This document shows, one piece after another, positions 1 to 5,172 of a DNA stretch of 9,024 nt. This DNA comes from Nitrospinota bacterium (GTDB lineage: Bacteria; Nitrospinota; Nitrospinia; UBA9942), in the NCBI GenBank assembly GCA_003489165.1, contig DNJG01000070.1:1-9024 (forward strand). The letters are read 5' to 3'. Every line of letters begins with the position of its first letter. Positions within the stretch are counted from its first letter, which is position 1. The notes under the pieces are model-generated. The model saw nothing but the letters and a program-made list of their open reading frames with translations. It ran no database searches and had not been told where the DNA came from. Made by a program: the position numbers and the translations under genes.

Positions 1-1459
1 TGACCAGAGTATAAGTTTTGACCAGGTATTTGACATTATAGGGCTAAGGATTATTACAGATACAGTCAAGGATTGCTATTCAATACTCGGAATAATCCAT
101 TCAATCTGGAAGCCAATACCGGGAAAGATTAAAGATTACATTGCCATGCCAAAGGCTAATATGTATCAATCACTCCATACGACAGTAATAGTGCCTCCAT
201 CAAACAGGGTTGAATTCCAGATAAGGACAGAGGAGATGCACAGGATTGCAGAGAATGGTATTGCCGCCCACTGGAGATATAAGGAGGTCAGCAAAAAAGA
301 TGAAAAGGCTGCAAAGATTGATGAGAGATTTGCATGGCTAAAACATATCCTTGAATGGCAGAAGGATATGAAAGACCCAAAGGAATTTTTAGCGACAATG
401 AAGATAGACCTCTTCCCTGATGAGGTGTATGTATTTTCCCCAAAAGGAAAGGTAATGTCGTTTCCAAAGGGTGCCACACCTATAGATTTTGCCTATTACA
501 TACATACAGATGTCGGGGATAAATGTATAGGGGCAAAGGTCAACGGGAAGATTGTCCCCCTTAAATACAATTTAAGCAACGGAGATATTATTGAGATACT
601 AAATTCCCCTGCCCATAAACCGAGCAGGGACTGGCTCAAGATTGTCAAAACCTCACGTGCAAGGACAAAGATAAGAAACTATCTGAAGATAGAGGAGAAG
701 GCAAGGAGTATAACACTCGGAAGGGAGATAACTGAAAAAGAGATACAGAAATATAATATGAGTCCATCTGAAGTGCTGAAGCCTGAAGCTATATCAGAGA
801 TTATAAAAACTGCAGGTTTTTCCAATGAAGATAATCTATTTGCAGCAATAGGATATGGCAGGTATCATGCCCATCAGCTCATGATGAAACTGATTCCGCC
901 GGATAAAATTGAAGAAAGGAAGAAGAGGGAGGAGTCAAGGTTTAAAAGGATTATCAGCCGTGTTACAAAAAAATCTGAAGTTGGAAGCGTAAAGATAAAA
1001 GGGGTAGAAGATTTTCTTACAAGGTTTGCCATGTGCTGTAATCCTGTGCCGGGGGATAAGATTATCGGCTTCATATCAAGGGGAAAAGGGGTAACTATAC
1101 ATACGATAGACTGTCCAAATATTGCAGAGCTTCAGTATGATAAAAACAGGTTTGTTAATGTAGAATGGGATTTAAAGGAAAAAACAATCCATAAAGTAAG
1201 GATAAATATTCATACGCTTGACAAGCCAGGGATACTCGCAGATATAAGCGCCTCCATTGCATCTGAGGGGGTTAATATCAGCCAAGCTGATATTGAGACC
1301 ACTGAAAACAAGGAGGCATTTCTGAATTTCTCTGTTGAAATATCAGGACTTGACCAACTCCAGAAGGTTATAAACTCCATAAAAAAGCTGAAAGGGGTAT
1401 TAAAAGTAGAAAGGGTTAAGGAGTTCAAAAAGCTAAAAAAGGCAGCCGGGGGCAAATAA
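1..1459 (+). CDS. rel: Rel/SpoT-family (p)ppGpp synthetase/hydrolase, 5'-truncated by window edge
   Basis: This is the C-terminal 485 residues of a long RelA/SpoT homologue, which makes and, in bifunctional members, degrades the stringent-response alarmone (p)ppGpp in the cytoplasm. The reading frame is open from base 2, well before the first ATG at 146, so that ATG is internal and the gene continues upstream of the window. The order of domains is visible. The end of the synthetase domain carries FDIIGLRI at about 26-49, YQSLHTT around 164-187 and EFQIRT around 212-229. A TGS domain follows at about 409-606. A helical region leads to the conserved-cysteine domain, with CCNP at 1034-1045 and HTIDCPN near 1100-1120. 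A C-terminal ACT domain spans about 1199-1430. Family members are usually 700-750 aa, so about 240 residues, including the HD hydrolase domain, lie outside. Whether the hydrolase is active cannot be judged. No inactivating change is visible in the retained synthetase motifs. Confidence 0.97.
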   Translation, partial: DQSISFDQVFDIIGLRIITDTVKDCYSILGIIHSIWKPIPGKIKDYIAMPKANMYQSLHTTVIVPPSNRVEFQIRTEEMHRIAENGIAAHWRYKEVSKKDEKAAKIDERFAWLKHILEWQKDMKDPKEFLATMKIDLFPDEVYVFSPKGKVMSFPKGATPIDFAYYIHTDVGDKCIGAKVNGKIVPLKYNLSNGDIIEILNSPAHKPSRDWLKIVKTSRARTKIRNYLKIEEKARSITLGREITEKEIQKYNMSPSEVLKPEAISEIIKTAGFSNEDNLFAAIGYGRYHAHQLMMKLIPPDKIEERKKREESRFKRIISRVTKKSEVGSVKIKGVEDFLTRFAMCCNPVPGDKIIGFISRGKGVTIHTIDCPNIAELQYDKNRFVNVEWDLKEKTIHKVRINIHTLDKPGILADISASIASEGVNISQADIETTENKEAFLNFSVEISGLDQLQKVINSIKKLKGVLKVERVKEFKKLKKAAGGK

Positions 1460-1460
1460 C

Positions 1461-1652
1461 CTAAGCTATCTTTTCTACCTTCCCCGACCTTATACACCTG
1501 CTGCAAACATTTAACTTCTTGTGTGTCCCGTTCACAATTACCCTGACCCTTTGGATATTTGGATTCCACCTACGATGTGTTACATTATGGGCATGACTTA
1601 TATTATTGCCAAAGTTTGGTCCTTTTCCACAAACATCACATTTACTTGACAT
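1461..1652 (-). CDS. rpmB: 50S ribosomal protein L28
   Basis: This encodes a 63-residue ribosomal protein L28 of the large subunit. The protein starts MSSKCDVCGKGP and carries two CxxC pairs (C5/C8 and C50/C53), the zinc-binding (C+) version of L28. The GNNISHAHNVTHRRW region and the basic KLNVCSRCIRSGKV tail are typical of the family. The frame is open 26 codons further upstream. The start at 1652 is preferred because it matches the normal L28 N-terminus and has an AAGGAGG ribosome-binding site 8 nt upstream at 1661-1667. The gene is convergent with rel: the two stop codons are separated by a single base, so any read-through from either side yields antisense RNA. A good extended -10 promoter lies upstream on the same strand (1702-1730). 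Confidence 0.97.
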   Translation of the reverse strand: MSSKCDVCGKGPNFGNNISHAHNVTHRRWNPNIQRVRVIVNGTHKKLNVCSRCIRSGKVEKIA

Positions 1653-1660
1653 CTTTAAAT

Positions 1661-1667
1661 CCTCCTT
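1661..1667 (-). promoter_or_regulatory. rpmB ribosome-binding site
   Basis: The minus strand reads AAGGAGG, 8 nt before the ATG at 1652. It decides the short 63-aa start over the longer open frame that begins at 1730. Confidence 0.85.
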
Positions 1668-1682
1668 AAATTCGGTTTTAAT

Positions 1683-1711
1683 TTGAAATTGCAGATTGAA
1701 AATGATAGCAT
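1683..1711 (+). promoter_or_regulatory. Weak candidate promoter for the DUF1858-recG unit
   Basis: TTGAAA (1683-1688) is followed by a 17-nt spacer and TAGCAT (1706-1711), matching the -10 at 4 of 6 positions. It overlaps the divergent rpmB promoter, so the two polymerases could compete. The match is modest and the AT-rich context makes chance matches likely. Confidence 0.25.
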
Positions 1712-1730
1712 AATAATCAAACCGATACAA
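1702..1730 (-). promoter_or_regulatory. Probable rpmB promoter (extended -10)
   Basis: On the minus strand, TTGTAT at 1725-1730 is followed by a 17-nt spacer and TATCAT at 1702-1707. A TG dinucleotide stands one base before the -10 (TGcTATCAT). The -10 matches the consensus at 5 of 6 positions and the -35 at 3 of 6, with the TG compensating. Transcription would begin near 1695, giving a leader of about 40 nt. No start site has been measured. Confidence 0.5.
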
Positions 1731-1738
1731 GCAAAATT

Positions 1739-1954
1739 ATGAAAATAACTAAAGAGATGGAGATTAACGAGTGCCTGAAGGTGTATCCGCAGACCAAGAG
1801 GATATTCACTAAATACAATATGGGCTGTCTTGGGTGTATGGGCGCAACTGCAGAGTCTATAGAGATTGGTGCCCTTATGCACGGACTTGATATAAATGAA
1901 ATACTTGCTGAGCTTAACAAAATAGTGGAGAATCAGCCTTTAAAGTCTAACTAA
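1739..1954 (+). CDS. DUF1858 / hybrid-cluster-associated redox disulfide domain protein
   Basis: This 71-residue cytoplasmic protein consists of essentially one DUF1858-type domain, as found in proteins linked to hybrid-cluster protein and anaerobic redox metabolism. The diagnostic part is residues 27-36, NMGCLGCMGA, with a CxxC pair at C30 and C33. It is followed by an acidic helix (about 39-50) and the HGLDINEILAELN segment. C12 is a further cysteine. The precise biochemical role of the family is not established; a thiol/disulfide or metal-binding role is inferred from the CxxC. No stronger in-frame start exists upstream, because a stop lies at 1706-1708. The ATG at 1739 has no clear Shine-Dalgarno sequence. 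The gene diverges from rpmB and ends 16 nt before recG, so the two are probably cotranscribed. Confidence 0.85.
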   Translation: MKITKEMEINECLKVYPQTKRIFTKYNMGCLGCMGATAESIEIGALMHGLDINEILAELNKIVENQPLKSN

Positions 1955-1970
1955 ACTGGATGACCATGCA

Positions 1971-4463
1971 GTGGGCAAGTCAAATACACTTGATGAAATA
2001 ATCTCACAGCTTAAGAGATCTTTAGAATTTGCATCAAAAAACTCCTTTGCCAATCTTTCCCATCTCCGCGATCTGGAATCTGCAATTAATAGCCTTATTG
2101 ACAGGGCTGTTTCCTTTTTAAGCCATCAGTCATCAGCCGTCAGCCATCAGAATAATCTCATCAAAATAAAGGATTTATTCTCAGGATTTGATTCATTAAG
2201 CCTCCCGGAAAAAAAAGAGCGTCTTAAAACTGCCCAGAACCTCCTCGAGAGTTTAAGAGTTAAAGAGTTAAAGAGTTTAGGAGTTAACTCCATAATTCCT
2301 CAACTCCATAACTCCTCAACTTCTATTCAATTTGTAAAAGGTGTTGGTGAGAAAAGGGCTAAACTCTTAAGCAAACTAAACATCCAGACGATTGAGGATG
2401 CACTCTATTTTATGCCAATGAGATATGAAGACAGAAGCCGGATGAAGAAAATTTCAGAAATTTTAAATCCCCCCCCACCCCCCTTTAATAAAGGGGGGCA
2501 AAAGGGGATTATTGAGACTATAGCCGGCACTATTTTATCAAGGGGTGTTATAAAAACAAAGTGGGGAAAGAGGCTATTTGAAGTAGTTATAAAGGATGAG
2601 ACAGGATTGATGAGAGGGAAGTGGTTTAAGTTTAATGAAAAATACATGAATAAGAAATTCTCCACAGGACAGAAGATAATAATGAGCGGCGAGGTGGAGT
2701 TTAACCCATACAATGGAAGTATGGAGATAATTCATCCTGATATAGAAACATTAGAATACTCCGAACTCCAAACCGGGGCGTCAGAACTACTCCATGTTGG
2801 AAGAATTGTCCCGATTTATCATTTAACAGAGGGAATCCATCAAAAGACATTGAGGACAATAATGAAAGAGGCTGTGGATAATTATGCCGATTCTATTGTC
2901 GATTTTTTACCTGAAAACATAAAGACAAACCAGAGACTCCTTCCTCTGAAAGAGTCAATTAAGAATATTCACTTTCCTGAAAAGGGAACTCCTATTGAAA
3001 AATTAAACAGCTATTTAACTGATTATCACAGGAGGCTCATATTTGATGAATTTTTTCTCCTTGAACTGGGGCTTGCTATAAGAAAAAGGGGGTATCAGGA
3101 GGAGAAGAAAGGTGTATCGTTTAGGGTTGATGGCAATCTTACAGATAAACTCCGTTCTATCCTCCCATTCAAACTGACACAGGCACAGGAGAGAGTCATA
3201 AATGAAATTAAGAGTGACCTTTCAAAACCAGAGCCTATGAACAGGCTCCTTCAGGGTGATGTTGGAAGCGGCAAGACAGTTGTAGCACTTTACACCATGC
3301 TCATAGTTGTTGAGAATGGCTATCAGACGGCTATTATGTCACCCACTGAGATTCTATCGGAACAGCATTTTTTAAATATCCACAAGTTTTTAGAACAATT
3401 AGGCTTAAGGACTGCCTTACTTACAAGCAGTGTAAAGGGGAAAGAGAGGGAGGAAATACTGACTCAGTTGTCAAATGGTGAAATTAATATAATAGTAGGC
3501 ACCCATGCCCTGATTCAGGAGGAGGTCAGATTCAAAAATCTCGGATTTGCCATAATAGACGAACAGCACAGATTCGGTGTAATACAGAGGGGAACGCTTA
3601 AAAATAAAGGCTACAGCCCCGACATACTTGTAATGACAGCCACGCCAATCCCGAGGACACTATCAATGACAGTTTATGGAGACCTTGAGCTGTCAGTAAT
3701 AGACGAAATGCCTCCGGGGAGAAAGCCGATAGACACACTCCTATTTTATGAAAACAGGATTAAAGAAGCGTATACACTGATTGAGAAGGAGATAAATGCA
3801 GGGAGACAGGCATATATTGTTTATCCTCTCATAGAAGAATCGGAAAAGCTGGATTTAAAGGCTGCAACTGAAATGATGGAGCATTTCAAGAAAGATATAT
3901 TTCCGCATCTTAAGATAGAACTCCTTCACGGCAGAATGAAATCTGATGAGAAAGAGGATATCATGAGGAGATTCAAGGAGAGAGAGATAGACATCCTCGT
4001 ATCTACCACCATTATTGAAGTAGGTGTTGATATCCCAAATGCCTCTGTAATGGTAGTAGAGCATGCGGAGAGATTCGGACTATCACAGCTTCATCAGCTG
4101 AGAGGCAGGGTCGGAAGGGGAGAGTATCAATCATACTGCATACTCATTGCATATTATCCAATCTCTGAAGAGGCAAAGATGAGGCTCAAAGTAATGAGAG
4201 AAAGCACAGATGGATTTTACATAGCGGAAAAGGATTTAGAGATAAGGGGACCGGGGGAATTTTTCGGGACGAAACAATCAGGATTGCCAGAGTTAAAAAT
4301 AGCGAATATAATAAGAGACCATAAATTATTGGAGTCAGCCAGAGATGAGGCATTTAAATTAATAGAGCTTGACCCATCACTCTCTGTCTCTGAACATCAA
4401 CTTCTAAAAGATTCTCTTAAAAAGAGATGGCAGAAGAGGTTAGAATTAGGTGAGATAGGTTAA
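1971..4463 (+). CDS. recG: ATP-dependent DNA helicase RecG
   Basis: RecG is a superfamily 2 DNA translocase that regresses stalled replication forks and processes branched DNA such as Holliday junctions and R-loops. The 830-aa product has an N-terminal extension (1-115), the wedge-type entry motif GVGEKRAKLL (about 124-133) with RYEDRS, and an OB-fold wedge (about 182-265). The helicase core has Walker A GDVGSGKT (429-436), Walker B-type DEQH (530-533), motif III TATPIPRT (556-563) and motif VI QLRGRVGRG (709-717). All expected motifs are intact. The protein is about 130 residues longer than the 693-aa E. coli protein. Part of the excess comes from three in-frame short-repeat islands at residues 51-60, 93-116 and 167-180. 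The GTG at 1971 is the only reasonable start in the open frame, which has an in-frame TAA upstream at 1941-1943; TGGA lies 10 nt before it. Translation may be coupled to the preceding gene. Confidence 0.96.
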   Translation: MGKSNTLDEIISQLKRSLEFASKNSFANLSHLRDLESAINSLIDRAVSFLSHQSSAVSHQNNLIKIKDLFSGFDSLSLPEKKERLKTAQNLLESLRVKELKSLGVNSIIPQLHNSSTSIQFVKGVGEKRAKLLSKLNIQTIEDALYFMPMRYEDRSRMKKISEILNPPPPPFNKGGQKGIIETIAGTILSRGVIKTKWGKRLFEVVIKDETGLMRGKWFKFNEKYMNKKFSTGQKIIMSGEVEFNPYNGSMEIIHPDIETLEYSELQTGASELLHVGRIVPIYHLTEGIHQKTLRTIMKEAVDNYADSIVDFLPENIKTNQRLLPLKESIKNIHFPEKGTPIEKLNSYLTDYHRRLIFDEFFLLELGLAIRKRGYQEEKKGVSFRVDGNLTDKLRSILPFKLTQAQERVINEIKSDLSKPEPMNRLLQGDVGSGKTVVALYTMLIVVENGYQTAIMSPTEILSEQHFLNIHKFLEQLGLRTALLTSSVKGKEREEILTQLSNGEINIIVGTHALIQEEVRFKNLGFAIIDEQHRFGVIQRGTLKNKGYSPDILVMTATPIPRTLSMTVYGDLELSVIDEMPPGRKPIDTLLFYENRIKEAYTLIEKEINAGRQAYIVYPLIEESEKLDLKAATEMMEHFKKDIFPHLKIELLHGRMKSDEKEDIMRRFKEREIDILVSTTIIEVGVDIPNASVMVVEHAERFGLSQLHQLRGRVGRGEYQSYCILIAYYPISEEAKMRLKVMRESTDGFYIAEKDLEIRGPGEFFGTKQSGLPELKIANIIRDHKLLESARDEAFKLIELDPSLSVSEHQLLKDSLKKRWQKRLELGEIG
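2121..2150 (+). repeat. Degenerate 4 x 7-nt tandem repeat inside recG
   Basis: Four heptamers follow each other: AGCCATC, AGTCATC, AGCCGTC and AGCCATC (2121-2148), plus a trailing AG. The consensus is AGYCRTC. The array encodes residues 51-60 (SHQSSAVSHQ), in the non-conserved N-terminal extension of RecG. Short arrays of this composition are more usual between genes. Confidence 0.85.
2249..2319 (+). repeat. 5 x 8-nt array plus inverted 2 x 16-nt array inside recG
   Basis: Five octamers of the form GAGTTWAN run from 2249 to 2288 (GAGTTTAA, GAGTTAAA, GAGTTAAA, GAGTTTAG, GAGTTAAC). They are followed by two 16-mers differing at one base, at 2286-2301 and 2302-2317 (AACTCCATAAYTCCTC). The second array carries the octamer core in reverse orientation. 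The junction is a perfect 12-nt palindrome, GGAGTTAACTCC, at 2280-2291. It encodes residues 93-116 of RecG, just before the conserved GVGEKRAKLL segment. Confidence 0.85.
2469..2507 (+). repeat. C-tract hairpin repeat inside recG
   Basis: A run of eight C (2469-2476), then A, then a perfect hairpin: CCCCCCTTT (2478-2486), a 3-nt AAT loop, AAAGGGGGG (2490-2498), then CAAAAGGGG. It encodes residues 167-180 (NPPPPPFNKGGQKG region), in the linker between the RYEDRS segment and the OB-fold wedge. From memory, hairpins of this CCCCCCTTT...AAAGGGGGG type are dispersed repeats in several environmental bacterial lineages, usually between genes. Confidence 0.85.
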
Positions 4464-4509
4464 AAATAAATATGATAAATGAAGATTTTCTAATTTTGTA
4501 TGAATTTTT

Positions 4510-4518
4510 TGATATAAT
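4510..4518 (+). promoter_or_regulatory. Extended -10 promoter of the toxin-antitoxin module
   Basis: TGATATAAT has a TG, one base, then a perfect TATAAT (4513-4518). There is no good -35 at the usual distance, which is acceptable for extended -10 promoters. The start site would be near 4525, leaving a leader of about 27 nt before the AAAGGAG ribosome-binding site. Confidence 0.6.
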
Positions 4519-4551
4519 AAACACATATTAATCTTATGAAAGGAGATAAGT

Positions 4552-4791
4552 ATGGGACATAAAGTTATTACAGAAGCAATTATAGAAAATGGCAAGTTAA
4601 AGTATGTGGGTAAGAAATTGCCTGATGGAAGGATAACGGTTCATATAATCTATGATGCAGGAGAAGAAACACTTTCAGAAGCAGAGGTATCAAGAATCGT
4701 TAAAGAAACATCAGGTATTTATAAAGATATAAATGTAGAACTTGAATCCACTAAATTACGAGACAATTGGGAGCGGAATGTCTACCAGTGA
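4552..4791 (+). CDS. Putative antitoxin of a PIN-domain toxin-antitoxin module
   Basis: This is a 79-residue protein directly upstream of a PIN-domain toxin. The N-terminal half (about 4-36) looks like a small beta-hairpin domain: alternating hydrophobic strands, ENGKLKYV, a turn with KLPDGR, then ITVHIIYD. The general shape resembles AF2212/DUF104-like antitoxins, but I do not see a diagnostic match. The C-terminal half (about 40-76) is charged and helical, as expected for the part that wraps the toxin. The start has an excellent AAAGGAG site (4539-4545) 6 nt upstream. The 3' end overlaps the toxin start by 14 nt, the usual arrangement for coupled antitoxin-toxin genes. Autoregulation by the antitoxin or complex is expected for such modules, but no convincing operator palindrome is visible. 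The antitoxin role rests on context. Confidence 0.7.
   Translation: MGHKVITEAIIENGKLKYVGKKLPDGRITVHIIYDAGEETLSEAEVSRIVKETSGIYKDINVELESTKLRDNWERNVYQ
4769..4773 (+). promoter_or_regulatory. Ribosome-binding site for the PIN toxin
   Basis: GGGAG lies 4 nt before the ATG at 4778, inside the end of the antitoxin gene. It supports 4778 as the toxin start over the TTG at 4742. Confidence 0.6.
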
Positions 4792-5164
4792 GTATCTAAT
4801 AGATACAAATATCCTTATATACCATATCAAAGGCTCACAACCTGCAACAGACCTTATAACTAATCTAATTGTTCAACATTCATTTAATATCTCAATCCTT
4901 ACAAAAATCGAATTTCTTGGATGGGATAAACATACCCCCGATGGCTTTGAAAAATGTAACAGGTTGATAGAAAATGCAAATATCTATCCAGTGGATGATA
5001 ATATTACCAGTAAAGCAATTGAGTTAAAAAGGAGAGTAAAAATTAAGCTTGCCGATGCTGTTATAGCTGCAACAGCACTTTTAAATAATTTAAAACTGGT
5101 AACAAAAAATGTAGACGATTTTAAGGGGATAGAAGGACTTGAACTTGAAAATCCTTTCAAGTAA
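4778..5164 (+). CDS. vapC: PIN-domain ribonuclease toxin, VapC family
   Basis: This 128-residue protein is a single PIN domain, the metal-dependent endoribonuclease fold of VapC toxins, which typically cut tRNA or rRNA. All four expected acidic positions are visible: D9 in YLIDTNILIY, E45 in LTKIEFLGW, D93 in KLADAVIAATA and D113 (or D114) in KNVDDFKGIEG. The final segment, LKLVTKNVDDF, is typical of the family. The chosen ATG gives the canonical short lead before the first aspartate; a longer frame from a TTG at 4742 would add 12 unlikely residues. The gene overlaps the upstream antitoxin by 14 nt and ends 8 nt before the solute-binding protein gene. The RNA target cannot be predicted from sequence. 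Confidence 0.9.
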   Translation: MSTSEYLIDTNILIYHIKGSQPATDLITNLIVQHSFNISILTKIEFLGWDKHTPDGFEKCNRLIENANIYPVDDNITSKAIELKRRVKIKLADAVIAATALLNNLKLVTKNVDDFKGIEGLELENPFK

Positions 5165-5172
5165 CACCATTT

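Noticed and set aside
146..148. ATG at 146 as the start of the Rel gene
   Set aside because: The frame is open back to base 2 and encodes conserved synthetase residues upstream, so the gene is cut by the window edge.
1653..1730. N-terminal extension of L28 to 89 residues
   Set aside because: The extra 26 codons do not match L28, lie in the promoter and repeat-like segment, and the AAGGAGG site points to the start at 1652.
2121..2319. CRISPR-like array
   Set aside because: Units are 7-16 nt, directly adjacent with no spacers, and coding.
2478..2498. Rho-independent terminator
   Set aside because: The hairpin lies inside the open recG frame, far from its end, and is followed by CAAAAGGGG rather than a T tract.
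4511..4533. Imperfect AT-rich dyad as an operator for the toxin-antitoxin promoter
   Set aside because: Arms match over only a few bases and such matches are expected by chance in AT-rich sequence.
4742..4777. Longer PIN toxin start at a TTG
   Set aside because: The ATG at 4778 has GGGAG upstream, gives the normal short lead before D9, and leaves a typical 14-nt overlap with the antitoxin.
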